NCBI RefSeq assembly: GCF_024171525.1
Contig: NZ_JALJZY010000006.1
Span: 1 to 64,000, forward strand
Direction of reading: 5' to 3'
DNA from: Neisseriaceae bacterium HSC-16F19
Lineage (GTDB): Bacteria > Pseudomonadota > Gammaproteobacteria > Burkholderiales > Neisseriaceae
DNA: 64,000 nt
Shown here: positions 48,000-55,969 of the stretch, in pieces
Numbering within the stretch: position 1 is the stretch's first letter
Layout of the letters: each line of letters starts with the position of its first letter
Program-made: the position numbers and the translations under genes
The notes under the pieces: model-generated
What the model was told of the DNA's origin: nothing
Databases searched by the model: none
The model's input: only the letters and a program-made list of their open reading frames with translations

Positions 48000-48452
48000 A
48001 TGCACCCGAAAGTCCAACTGAAAGTCCTCAACCCGGCCATGGCGGAACAATTGCCGCATTACGCCACCGCCGGTGCCGCCGGCCTCGATCTGCGCGCCAG
48101 CCTCGATGCCCCGGTAACTTTGGCCGTCGGCGAAACCTGGCTGATACCCACCGGCATCGCCATCCACCTGGCCGACCCGGCCTACGCCGCCATGCTGCTG
48201 CCGCGCTCGGGCCTCGGCCACAAACACGGCATCGTGCTCGGCAATCTGGTGGGTCTGATCGATTCGGATTACCAGGGCGAATTGAAAGTGTCGCTGTGGA
48301 ACCGCAGCAACAGCGACTTTACCGTGCAGCCTTTTGAACGCATTGCGCAAATGGTGATTGTGCCGGTGGTACAGGCGCAATTTGAGGTGGTGGGCGAATT
48401 TGCCGCCAGCGAACGCGGCGAAGGCGGCTTCGGCAGCACCGGCCGCGGCTAG
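48000..48452 (+). CDS. dut: Deoxyuridine 5'-triphosphate nucleotidohydrolase
   Basis: A 150-residue trimeric dUTPase. The five motifs are present: AGAAGLDLRA, LLPRSGLGHKHGIVLGNLVGLIDSDYQGEL (motifs 2 and 3), FERIAQMVIVPV and the C-terminal arm ERGEGGFGSTGRG. It hydrolyses dUTP to dUMP and prevents uracil incorporation into DNA. AAGGAGGT, a full consensus Shine-Dalgarno, lies directly upstream of the ATG, so the start is secure. Confidence 0.96.
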   Translation: MHPKVQLKVLNPAMAEQLPHYATAGAAGLDLRASLDAPVTLAVGETWLIPTGIAIHLADPAYAAMLLPRSGLGHKHGIVLGNLVGLIDSDYQGELKVSLWNRSNSDFTVQPFERIAQMVIVPVVQAQFEVVGEFAASERGEGGFGSTGRG

Positions 48453-48467
48453 TCGGGCGCAATGAAA

Positions 48468-48502
48468 AACCGTCCGCAGATGGGATGTCTGCGGACGGTT
48501 TG
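48468..48502. terminator. Terminator after dut
   Basis: AAACCGTCCGCAGA (48468-48481) and TCTGCGGACGGTTT (48489-48502) pair around TGGGATG. The stem shares CGTCCGCAGA with the terminator at 17695. Confidence 0.85.
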
Positions 48503-48545
48503 TTATGGTGTGCTTTCAGGCAGCCTGAAACACGGCTAGGAAGGC

Positions 48546-49151
48546 TTATTTCATTTTGGCGAGTGCATTGCGGGCACCGGCATGGCCTTGGGCGGCAGCC
48601 CTTCTGTACCAATTGCGTGCCGTTGCAATATCCCGGTTACCGCCCAAACCGCGCTGGTACATCAAGGCCAGGTTGTATTGGGAAGATGCATGGCCTTTGT
48701 TGGCAGCACGTTCAAACAATCTGCGTGCGGTAATGTCATTACGGCCGACACCTGTGCCGGTGGCATACATATAACCAAGTCGGTATTCGGCCAAAGTGTG
48801 CCCCTGTGCAGCCGCCCTGGCCAACCATTGGCTGGCGGTGGTGTAATTCAGATTCACCCCTCTGCCTTGGTAATACATCATGCCGAGGCGGTATTGAGAG
48901 TCGGCATGGCCGCCATGTGCCCGTTGTACCAAAGTACTTTGGGGTGAAGTTGTAGTAGTTGGATTTCTGGTTGTGTTGGCAGGCGCAGAAGTAGTGTTAG
49001 CTGCAGTGCTTTGAGCCGGTTTGCTTCGTTGTGCAGGTTGTGTTGTCGGCGCAGGGTGATAAACAACGCAAGCGGCTAGTGAAACCGTAATGAGCAGGGA
49101 GGCACAGCGTAAGCAGGTGCGGCCGTTTATGATGGGGTAAGTCAGTTTCAT
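48546..49151 (-). CDS. Sel1-repeat lipoprotein (copy 3)
   Basis: A 201-residue lipoprotein. The start MKLTYPIING is preceded by AAAGGAAA. SLLITVSLAAC is the lipobox (Cys about residue 28). A Thr/Pro/Ala/Asn-rich linker (30-75) leads to three or four Sel1-like repeats (DSQYRLGMMYYQGRGVNLNY..., AEYRLGYMYATGTGVGRND..., SSQYNLALMYQRGLGGNRD...). It is more diverged from the 13.5-15.3 kb pair than those are from each other. It is a further member of a dispersed Sel1 lipoprotein family with unknown partners. Confidence 0.82.
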   Translation of the reverse strand: MKLTYPIINGRTCLRCASLLITVSLAACVVYHPAPTTQPAQRSKPAQSTAANTTSAPANTTRNPTTTTSPQSTLVQRAHGGHADSQYRLGMMYYQGRGVNLNYTTASQWLARAAAQGHTLAEYRLGYMYATGTGVGRNDITARRLFERAANKGHASSQYNLALMYQRGLGGNRDIATARNWYRRAAAQGHAGARNALAKMK

Positions 49152-49416
49152 AATTTTTTCCTTTGTTTTGAGCTGCGGTTCGGTCGGATTGTTGTAGATG
49201 TACCAACGTTTTTCTTGCATGATAAGACTGTTGCCAAGCTGCAGGAGAGATAACAAAATGGGCAGTAGCGTGGATATTTTGTCCGCTAAATCATCTTTCA
49301 TTAATTAAAGACAAGGGTAGAAGCATCCACTTTACATACGCCTTTGTTGTTGCCGTATCGCATCGGTTTTGTAAAAATTTCATGATATGCGATTGCTTGA
49401 TTTTGCCTGATAAAAA

Positions 49417-49449
49417 AACCGTCTGCAAATACTTTGTTTGCAGACGGTT
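49417..49449. terminator. Hairpin terminator near the DapC-like gene
   Basis: AACCGTCTGCAAA (49417-49429) and TTTGCAGACGGTT (49437-49449) pair around TACTTTG. The arm contains the GCCGTCTG-like word of the other neisserial uptake dialect, but no complete uptake sequence. It lies just after the end of the aminotransferase gene on the minus strand. Confidence 0.8.
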
Positions 49450-49467
49450 GTGCCTATGCGCCGCTTT

Positions 49468-50655
49468 TCAGGCAGCCTGATATAACGCCACCATTTTTTC
49501 TGCCGCCGCTACGCATTGGGCCAGCGGCGCGACCAGGGCGATGCGCACATAACCGGCACCGGGATTGCCGTGGCCGTTGTCGCGGGCGAGGAAGCGGCCG
49601 GGTAGCACTTGGATGGCAGCTTCGCGCCACAGGGTCCGGGCAAAGGCAACGTCGTCGCCGTCCGGCACTTTGAGCCAGATATAAAACGAGGCATCGGGAT
49701 ACTCCGCTGCAAAGCGCTGTTGCAGTATCGGCACCACTTGGGCGAATTTTTCCCGGTACAGGCGGCGGTTTTCCGCCACATGCTCTTCGTCGTCCCAGGC
49801 GGCGATGCTGGCGTATTGCACCGGCAGGCTCATGGCGCTGCCGTGGTAGGTGCGGTAGAGCAGGAAATCGGCCAGAAGGGCGGCATCACCGGCCACAAAG
49901 CCGGAACGCAGGCCGGGGGCGTTGGAGCGTTTGGAGAGGCTGGTGAACATCAGCAGTTTGTCACTGTTGCGCCCCAACAAGGCGGCGGCCTGCAAACAGC
50001 CCAAGGGCGGGGTGTCGAAATAGATTTCCGAATAGCATTCGTCGGCGGCAATCACAAAGCCGTATTGGTCTTGCAGGGCAAAGAGTTGGCGCCAGTCGTC
50101 CAGGCTCATCACCGCGCCGCTGGGGTTGTTGGGGCTGCACACGAATACCAGCTGCACATGCGGCCATACTGCGGCATCGACACTGTGCCAGTCGGGCAGA
50201 AAACGCGGTGCCGGGCAGTCGGCAAAGGCAATGCGCGCTCCGGCCAAGAGGGCGGCACCTTCATAAATCTGGTAGAAGGGATTGGGGCTTAAAACCACGG
50301 CTTCGGGGTCGGATTGGGCATCTATCACGGTTTGCACCAGCGCAAACAGGGCTTCGCGCGTGCCCAGCACCGGCAGAATCTGGCTGTCGGCATCCACGCT
50401 GACTTCCGGGTAGCGGCGGTTCAACCAACGGGCACAGGCTTGTTTGAGTTCGGGCAGGCCGCCGGTGGTGGGATAGACCGCCAAATCACGGCTGTGTTCG
50501 GTGAGCGCTTGCAGAATCAGTTCGGGTGTCGGGTGTTTGGGCTCGCCGATGTGCAGCGGCACCGGTGAGATACCGGCGGGGGCGTCTATGCCGTGCATGA
50601 CTTCGCGCAAACGGGCAAAAGGATAGGGTTGCAGTTGCTGGAGACGGGGATTCAT
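49468..50655 (-). CDS. dapC: Class I/II PLP aminotransferase, probable succinyldiaminopimelate aminotransferase
   Basis: A 395-residue fold-type I aminotransferase. HIGEPKHPTPELIL, FVCSPNNPSGAVMSLDDW, AADECYSEIYFD (Asp and Tyr for PLP) and SLSKRSNAPGLRSGF (Schiff-base Lys) are visible. The N-terminal LQQLQPYPFARLREVMHG is characteristic of the DapC group, which makes N-succinyl-L,L-diaminopimelate in lysine and cell-wall synthesis. The start MNPRLQQLQPYPF is used. DapC versus a generic aminotransferase is decided by this N-terminus and overall pattern only. Confidence 0.82.
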   Translation of the reverse strand: MNPRLQQLQPYPFARLREVMHGIDAPAGISPVPLHIGEPKHPTPELILQALTEHSRDLAVYPTTGGLPELKQACARWLNRRYPEVSVDADSQILPVLGTREALFALVQTVIDAQSDPEAVVLSPNPFYQIYEGAALLAGARIAFADCPAPRFLPDWHSVDAAVWPHVQLVFVCSPNNPSGAVMSLDDWRQLFALQDQYGFVIAADECYSEIYFDTPPLGCLQAAALLGRNSDKLLMFTSLSKRSNAPGLRSGFVAGDAALLADFLLYRTYHGSAMSLPVQYASIAAWDDEEHVAENRRLYREKFAQVVPILQQRFAAEYPDASFYIWLKVPDGDDVAFARTLWREAAIQVLPGRFLARDNGHGNPGAGYVRIALVAPLAQCVAAAEKMVALYQAA

Positions 50656-50730
50656 GGTGACGGGTAGGGCTGGGAAACAAAGAGCGGTATTGTAATGTTT
50701 AACGGACGGGCGGGCTATGCAAATATTTTT

Positions 50731-50913
50731 GTAGGTCGGATTCTTGAATCCGACAATAAGCAAGATTTCTGCAAGTATAGTCATTTAAAATAAGAACGAT
50801 ACGGCGTTGCTGCGCCTTGCCGTACTACCTGTACTGTCTGCGGCTTGCTGCCTTGTCTCGTTCTTATTTTATTCGACTATAATTCATGTGTCGGATACAA
50901 GTATCCGACCTAC
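50731..50913. repeat. REP-like palindromic element interrupted by a Correia-type element
   Basis: The head (50731-50754, with GGATTCTTGAATCC) and the tail (50890-50913, GGATACAAGTATCC ending CGACCTAC) match the two halves of the complete unit at 12483-12552. Here they are split by the miniature element at 50776-50881. Removing that insert restores a unit of about 77 bases. The 365-base gap 50656-51020 holds these elements, an uptake-sequence pair and no gene. Confidence 0.75.
50776..50881. mobile_element. Correia-type repeat-enclosed element, short form
   Basis: A 106-base element with ends TATAGTCATTTAAAATAAG and the near-inverse CTTATTTTATTCGACTATA. The core reads GATACGGCGTTGCTGCGCC, TGCCGTACTACCTGTACTG and TCTGCGGC followed by CCTTGTCTCG, as in Neisseria Correia elements. 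It lacks the internal block found in the long copy at 21674. It is inserted at TA within a REP-like element. Confidence 0.88.
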
Positions 50914-50974
50914 GCGGTGTTGAGGCTTATGCTTGGGGCAGATTTGAAATCCGCCCCAGATAAGTACAAATATT

Positions 50975-51000
50975 TTCAGGCAGCCTTGAGGCTGCCTGAA
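50975..51000. terminator. Outward-facing uptake-sequence pair after the nitronate monooxygenase-like gene
   Basis: TTCAGGCAGCCT (50975-50986) and AGGCTGCCTGAA (50989-51000) are separated by only two bases. They form a 12-bp stem 20 bases downstream of the minus-strand stop codon. Confidence 0.65.
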
Positions 51001-51020
51001 AACAAGATTGCCCAAACCCC

Positions 51021-52181
51021 TTAGCGGGCGGAGGCGGTTTTGCCGGTGAGCAGGTATTCGATGGTTTCCTGCACGCTGCGCATGGCGTTGCCGAAGGGCA
51101 GCGGGTCTTTGCCGCGGAAAAACAGGCCCTTGTCGGTTTCGCCGCGGAAGGCGGCCGCCAGTTTCAAATCGATGCAGAACTGGCCGACTTTCTCCAAACC
51201 GTCGCGCAGGCCGCACACGCTCAGGCAGTTGATGCCTTGGGTGCAGCGGCGCGGGTCGGCCTTGGCATTGGCTTGCAGGATGCTTTCGCGTTTCAGATAG
51301 CTTTCCAGAAACTTGGTGCGCACGCCGCGTGCGGGCAGGCCGGCCACGGACATAAATTCGACGATCTGCTCACCCTCGGCACCGGCCAGGGTTTGCTTGA
51401 AATTGATGTGGGCGTCGCCCTCGCGGGTCACGGCAAAGGCGGTGCCGACCTGTACGGCGGAAGCGCCCCAGTCTTTGAGGGCGGTGCTGATTTTTTGGAA
51501 ATTGGCCATGCCGCCGGCCAGAATCAGCGGGATTTTTTCGCGTTCCAAATCCAGTTTCTTAAACAGTTCGAAGGTTTCGTCGAGCACGCGTTTGAAATCG
51601 AAGCGCTCGTCGTTAACACCGTCCACGGTGGCGGCGCCCAAATGTCCGGCGGCATGGGCCGGATGTTCGATAACGATGGCGTCGGGCAGGCGGTTTTTCT
51701 TCATCCAACGTTTGAGTACGATGCCGATGCCGCGTGATTCGGACAGAATCGGCAGCAGCGCCACATCGGGGTGCTCTTCGGTCATTTCCGGCAAATCCAA
51801 GGGCAGACCGGCACCCATGACGATGGCGTGTGCGCCGGATTCGCAGGCCTGGCGCACCAAGGCCGGGTGGTCTTTGACCGCCTTCATCACATTCACGGCA
51901 ATCATGCCGCGGCCTTCGGATTGTGCCAGCGCGGTTTTGATTTCGCGGTCCAAGGCGATGCGGTTGAGCGCATCGTATTTTTCCTGGCTGGGGTTTTCTT
52001 TGGACTGGGCGAGCAAGTCTTCGTGCAGGTGGCGCAAATCCACGCTGGCAATGGTGCCGACGCCGTTTTCACGCGCCACGGCGCTGGAGAGGCTGCTGGC
52101 GGAAATACCGACGCCCATGCCGCCTTGGACAATGGGAATCAGCTCGCGGTTGCGGATGGTGAGCGGAGAAAAGTCGTGCAT
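51021..52181 (-). CDS. Nitronate monooxygenase / 2-nitropropane dioxygenase family flavoprotein
   Basis: A 386-residue TIM-barrel flavoprotein. PIVQGGMGVGISASSLSSAVARENGVGTI is the N-terminal FMN/phosphate-site signature. IVMGAGLPLDLPEM, AIVIEHPAHAAGHLGA (with the His-Ala-Gly-His motif of the family) and LILAGGMANFQKI follow, and VQVGTAFAVTREGD closes the barrel. The C-terminus holds four cysteines (RRCTQGINCLSVCG ... QFCIDL), unusual for simple nitronate monooxygenases and suggestive of a metal or Fe-S site. The start MHDFSPLTIRN is chosen. Substrate uncertain; a FabK-like role is also possible. Confidence 0.78.
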   Translation of the reverse strand: MHDFSPLTIRNRELIPIVQGGMGVGISASSLSSAVARENGVGTIASVDLRHLHEDLLAQSKENPSQEKYDALNRIALDREIKTALAQSEGRGMIAVNVMKAVKDHPALVRQACESGAHAIVMGAGLPLDLPEMTEEHPDVALLPILSESRGIGIVLKRWMKKNRLPDAIVIEHPAHAAGHLGAATVDGVNDERFDFKRVLDETFELFKKLDLEREKIPLILAGGMANFQKISTALKDWGASAVQVGTAFAVTREGDAHINFKQTLAGAEGEQIVEFMSVAGLPARGVRTKFLESYLKRESILQANAKADPRRCTQGINCLSVCGLRDGLEKVGQFCIDLKLAAAFRGETDKGLFFRGKDPLPFGNAMRSVQETIEYLLTGKTASAR

Positions 52182-52199
52182 GGCAAAAATCCTGCGGAA

Positions 52200-52221
52200 A
52201 GGCTGCCTGAAAAGGCAGCCT
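52200..52221. terminator. Partial uptake-sequence hairpin upstream of the nitronate monooxygenase-like gene
   Basis: AGGCTGCC and GGCAGCCT pair around TGAAAA. Only the left arm extends to a full AGGCTGCCTGAA. Confidence 0.4.
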
Positions 52222-52344
52222 GAGATTAAAGAGGAGATTTGTGTTTGTCTTTTTAGTATCTGCGCTCTATTTTCGCGCAGAGTATTAGGGAGTGTCAAAT
52301 TTTTCCATCAGACAGGCATGGTTTGCGTGATTGAAACCTTGCGG

Positions 52345-52350
52345 TATGAT
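52345..52350 (+). promoter_or_regulatory. Candidate -10 of the NlpC/P60 lipoprotein gene
   Basis: TATGAT (5 of 6) lies 37 bases before the ATG. The -35 at 17 bases (TTTGCG) is weak. Confidence 0.35.
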
Positions 52351-52386
52351 GCAAACAGGTTCGGCTTGCTGTAAAGGAGTGGTGTT

Positions 52387-52923
52387 ATGGTTATGTGGGT
52401 GAAATATGGATGCCTGGGGCTGTGCTGTACTGTGTTGGCTGCCTGCGGCAGCCTGTCCGGTACGGCGGCCAAGGCTAAAAAGACGGCACGTCCGGCCGTG
52501 GCGAAAACGGCGCCGATACAAATCCGCCATATCAACCGTGAGGCCGGTGCACAGGAGTTGATGTTGCGCAGCATGGCCTTGGTGGGTACGCCTTACCGTT
52601 ATGGCGGCAGCAGCCGTGACGAGGGTTTTGACTGCAGCGGTATGGTGCAGTTTTTATATAAAGATGCCTTTAATGTGGCTTTGCCGCGTACCGCCCGTGA
52701 TATGGCGGCGGTGTCCCGTCCGATACGGCGGCAGGATTTGAAAGTAGGGGATGTGGTGTTTTTCAATACCGGCGGCCATCCGTATTCGCATATGGGGCTG
52801 TACATCGGTAATGGCGAATTCATTCACGCCCCGTCCAGCCGGGGAACCATCCGTACCGCCCGGCTCGACCAGCCTTATTTCAGCAGCCGCTTCACCGGGG
52901 CGCATACGTTTTTTGCACCTTGA
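52387..52923 (+). CDS. NlpC/P60 family lipoprotein (peptidoglycan endopeptidase)
   Basis: A 178-residue lipoprotein. GLCCTVLAAC is the lipobox (Cys about residue 20). A Lys/Ala-rich linker leads to an NlpC/P60 domain (about 55-178). The catalytic triad is Cys in GFDCSGMVQF, His in PYSHMGLYIG and His in GEFIHAPSS. The family cleaves D-glutamyl-diaminopimelate bonds in peptidoglycan stems. The size is like E. coli MepS/NlpC. AAAGGAG precedes the ATG. It converges on ctpA through a hairpin terminator. Confidence 0.92.
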   Translation: MVMWVKYGCLGLCCTVLAACGSLSGTAAKAKKTARPAVAKTAPIQIRHINREAGAQELMLRSMALVGTPYRYGGSSRDEGFDCSGMVQFLYKDAFNVALPRTARDMAAVSRPIRRQDLKVGDVVFFNTGGHPYSHMGLYIGNGEFIHAPSSRGTIRTARLDQPYFSSRFTGAHTFFAP

Positions 52924-52943
52924 GACGGTGGATGTCTGCAATC

Positions 52944-52971
52944 AAAAACGCAGCCCTGAGGCTGCGTTTTT
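52944..52971. terminator. Bidirectional terminator between the NlpC/P60 gene and ctpA
   Basis: AAAAACGCAGCC (52944-52955) and GGCTGCGTTTTT (52960-52971) pair perfectly around CTGA. Confidence 0.92.
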
Positions 52972-52981
52972 CAATGGCGGT

Positions 52982-54439
52982 TTATTGATCCGCGGCTTTC
53001 TTCGGCGCCGGTTTCTTGGCCGCCAAGCCCAAAGATTTCTGCCATTGCGCCGGGTCTTTGACCAAATCCAAAGCCTTGCGCAATTGATCGTCTTTGGCCG
53101 GATTGGGGATGCGGCGGCTGGAGCGGTCTTCGTCTTTGTCTTCGGTGGCGGATGCCGCTGTGGCAGAGGCTGCTGCCGGGGTGCTGTCCTGCTGCGGCAG
53201 GATGCGGCCTTTGACTTCGGTGCCGCCGGTGGGGTTGCTCAAATGGCCGCCCAAATCGGCCTCGCGGCTCTCGAAGCGGCGGTTTTTATCCTGCACTTCC
53301 ACATCCGGCACAATACCCTGCGCCTGGATGGAGCGGTCGTTGGGGGTGTAGTAGAGCGCGGTGGTCAGCTTGATGGCGCCGCCGTTGGCCAGCGGCAGCA
53401 CGCTTTGCACCGAGCCTTTGCCGAAGCTCTGTGTGCCCACAATCACCGCACGTTTGTGGTCTTGCAGGGCGCCGGCGACGATTTCGGAAGCCGAGGCCGA
53501 GCCGGAGTTGATCAGCACGGTCACCGGAATATTTTTGATTTCCGGCGGCAGCTTGGCCAGAGGATCGGTGGTCCAGCCCATCATATAGTCTTTGGGCGTG
53601 GCGCTGAGGTTCATGCTTTCGCGGGCATTGCGGCCTTTGGTGCTCACCACTTTGGCGCCTTCGGGCAGGAAGGCGGCAGACACGCCTACGGCACCGTTGA
53701 GCAGGCCGCCGGGGTCGTCACGCAAATCCAGCACCAGACCTTTGAGGGCGGTGCCGTTTTGCTTGCGCAAATCCGCCACGGCATCGGCCAGAGCCGCCAG
53801 GGTCGGTTCCTGGAACTGGGTGATGCGCACATAGCCGTAGTCCTGCTCCAAGAGGTGGTGGCGCACGCTTTTCACTTTGATGACGGCGCGGGTGAGTTTG
53901 ACCACAATCGGCTGGGCGCTGTCTTTGCGCGACAGGGTGAGGGTGATGTCGGTGCCGGGTTTGCCGCGCATTTTTTTCACCGCATCGGTGGTGCTCATGC
54001 CGCGGGTGGATTCGTCGTTGATTTTGATGATCAAGTCGCCGCTCTGAATACCGGCACGCTCGGCCGGGGTGTCTTCAATCGGCGCCACCACTTTGATATA
54101 GCCTTCTTCGCTGCCGATTTCCATGCCCAAGCCGCCGAATTCGCCGCTGGTATTTTCGCGCAAATCGGCATAGTTTTTACTGCTCATGTATTCGGAATGC
54201 GGGTCGAGATTGTCGACCATGCCTTTCATGGCGCCTTCCAGAATCTGTTCGTCGGTTTTGTTTTCGTAGTAATTGGCTTTGATTTGCCCGTAGACCTCGG
54301 CCAGGGTGCGGATGGACTGCACCGGCAGCACTTCCTTGCTCTGCTCGTTGGCATAGCTCTGAATGCTCAGGGTCAAGAGGGCGCCGCTGAAGGCACCAGC
54401 GGTGTAGAGGGCGATTTTTTTGAGGGTGGCTTTGGCCAT
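52982..54439 (-). CDS. ctpA: Carboxyl-terminal processing protease (S41 family)
   Basis: A 485-residue periplasmic serine protease. An N-terminal signal or anchor (LYTAGAFSGALLTLSIQSYA) precedes the S41 N-terminal helices, a PDZ domain (about residues 95-180: GLGMEIGSEEGYIKVVAPIEDTPAERAGIQSGDLI) and the protease core. The catalytic Ser is in INSGSASASEIVAG and the Lys in GTQSFGKGSVQ. The C-terminus is Ala-rich, charged and ends in Lys-rich residues. Such proteases trim or degrade periplasmic and cell-wall-related proteins. It follows envC on the same strand, so it probably shares cell-wall functions. Confidence 0.93.
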   Translation of the reverse strand: MAKATLKKIALYTAGAFSGALLTLSIQSYANEQSKEVLPVQSIRTLAEVYGQIKANYYENKTDEQILEGAMKGMVDNLDPHSEYMSSKNYADLRENTSGEFGGLGMEIGSEEGYIKVVAPIEDTPAERAGIQSGDLIIKINDESTRGMSTTDAVKKMRGKPGTDITLTLSRKDSAQPIVVKLTRAVIKVKSVRHHLLEQDYGYVRITQFQEPTLAALADAVADLRKQNGTALKGLVLDLRDDPGGLLNGAVGVSAAFLPEGAKVVSTKGRNARESMNLSATPKDYMMGWTTDPLAKLPPEIKNIPVTVLINSGSASASEIVAGALQDHKRAVIVGTQSFGKGSVQSVLPLANGGAIKLTTALYYTPNDRSIQAQGIVPDVEVQDKNRRFESREADLGGHLSNPTGGTEVKGRILPQQDSTPAAASATAASATEDKDEDRSSRRIPNPAKDDQLRKALDLVKDPAQWQKSLGLAAKKPAPKKAADQ

Positions 54440-54580
54440 CGTGGGGTGTCTTTCCTTAAAACCAAATGAATGCGTGCGTGGGGTCTCAGGCTGCCTGAAA
54501 CCAAAAACCGGCACAGATTATGAAATTTCCGCCGCCTCGGCAAGATTTGGCAGGTAAATATTTGTAGTATTTATTGTGTT

Positions 54581-55951
54581 TCAGCTCACCCACGACAAAG
54601 GATTCATGGGCTGGCTGCGGTAGCGGATTTCAAAATACAGGCCGTTGCCGCTGCCGGGCACCTGGCCGCTGGTGCCGAGGGTTTGGCGGGCGGCAATATT
54701 CTGGCCGCCGCCCACGGCCAGCGAGGAGAGGCCGGTATAGACGCTCACATAGCCGTCGTCGTGATCCACAATCACGGTATTGCCATAGCCCTGCAAATGG
54801 CTGGCGTAGGCCACTTTGCCGGGGGCAATGCTCTGCACCGCTGCCGGGGCGGTGGCGATGAAAATGCCTTTCCACACGCCGCCTTCAGGCCGCCCCTGGC
54901 CGAAACGGCCCTGGATGCTGCCGCCCACCGGGCGGCGCATCTGCCCTTGCAACAGCGAGAAACGCGCCGGTGCGGCTGCGGCGGCCGGTGTTTCCTGCGG
55001 TGCGCTCAAGGCCATGTCTTCGGCGGTGAGGGTGGATTGCGGTGCCGGTGTCGGTGATGGTGCGGTTTGCGGCTTGGCGGCCTGTTGCGGTTTGTTGGTT
55101 TGGGGCGCGGGGGTGTTCACCGCTTTGGCCGCCTGTTTGGGCGGTGTGGTTTGCGTTTTGGGCCGGGCCTTGTTGGCCGGGGTTTTATTGGCCGCGGCCT
55201 TGCTTTGTGCCTGGGCTGCGGCTTTGCGCTTGGCGGCGCTTTGTGCGCTCAGCTGGCGGATCAGGCGGTTCATGCGCTGCTCGTCTTCACGCAGTTGCTG
55301 CAAACGGCGGCTGTGGGCATCGGCCTGGCGCGACAAGTCCTGACTGCGGCTCACCTGTTGCTGCTGTTTCTGGTTCAAGCCGCTCAAGAGTTTCTGCTGT
55401 TGCGCGCGCAATCCGGCCAAGGTTTTCAGCTGTGCATCCACCGCTTTTTGCTGCTCGGCCAATTCCTGCTGCTGCTGTTGCAGGCGGCCGACCAGCTGCT
55501 CGTTGGCGCGGTTGAGGTAGCGCATATAGTGCAGATAGCGGCCTTTTTCGCCGGCCTCGGCGTTTTGCAGCAACATCATCACCGCATGCGGCTGGCGGTT
55601 GCGGTATTGGGCGTTGAGCAGGCGCGTTACCTGGGTGCGGGCATTGCCGACCTGGGTGTCGAGTGCCTCCAGCTCTTGTTGCAGGCGGTTGAGGTTTTGT
55701 TGGGTCTGCTGCTGTTTCTTGCCGATTTGCGCCAACTCCGCCTGGGTGGCCGCCAGCTGTTTGCGGGTTTGGGCAATGTCGCCGTCCAGCGATTTTTGCT
55801 GCGCGGTGGTTTCCTGCAAGCGTTTTTGGGTGGTGTCGATTTGCTGCTGGATGGACTTGAGGTCGTTTTTGCCGGGCGCAGTGTTTTTTTGCTGCGCGTA
55901 GAGGCTGCCTGAAAAACAGGCCAGCAACAGCAACAGGGCGGTTTTGTTCAT
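54581..55951 (-). CDS. envC: Murein hydrolase activator EnvC-like protein (degenerate LytM domain)
   Basis: A 456-residue periplasmic protein. The signal peptide is LLLLLACFSGSLYAQ. Residues about 25-240 are a Gln-rich coiled coil (QQQIDTTQKRLQETTAQQKSL ...). An Ala/Pro/Lys/Thr/Gln-rich linker follows (240-330). The LytM-like domain covers about 335-456 (GQGRPEGGVWKGIFIATAPAAVQSIAPGKVAYASHLQGYGNTVIVDH). The zinc-binding H-x(3)-D is replaced (EGGVWKGIFI), so it should not cleave murein itself. EnvC-type proteins activate amidases at the division site. It lies between gpmI and ctpA, a conserved order. Confidence 0.88.
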   Translation of the reverse strand: MNKTALLLLLACFSGSLYAQQKNTAPGKNDLKSIQQQIDTTQKRLQETTAQQKSLDGDIAQTRKQLAATQAELAQIGKKQQQTQQNLNRLQQELEALDTQVGNARTQVTRLLNAQYRNRQPHAVMMLLQNAEAGEKGRYLHYMRYLNRANEQLVGRLQQQQQELAEQQKAVDAQLKTLAGLRAQQQKLLSGLNQKQQQQVSRSQDLSRQADAHSRRLQQLREDEQRMNRLIRQLSAQSAAKRKAAAQAQSKAAANKTPANKARPKTQTTPPKQAAKAVNTPAPQTNKPQQAAKPQTAPSPTPAPQSTLTAEDMALSAPQETPAAAAAPARFSLLQGQMRRPVGGSIQGRFGQGRPEGGVWKGIFIATAPAAVQSIAPGKVAYASHLQGYGNTVIVDHDDGYVSVYTGLSSLAVGGGQNIAARQTLGTSGQVPGSGNGLYFEIRYRSQPMNPLSWVS

Positions 55952-55969
55952 GCGGGATACTTCTTAGCT

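Noticed and set aside
54581..55951. Active LytM (M23) endopeptidase
   Set aside because: The zinc-binding H-x(3)-D is absent, so an EnvC-type activator is the better call.
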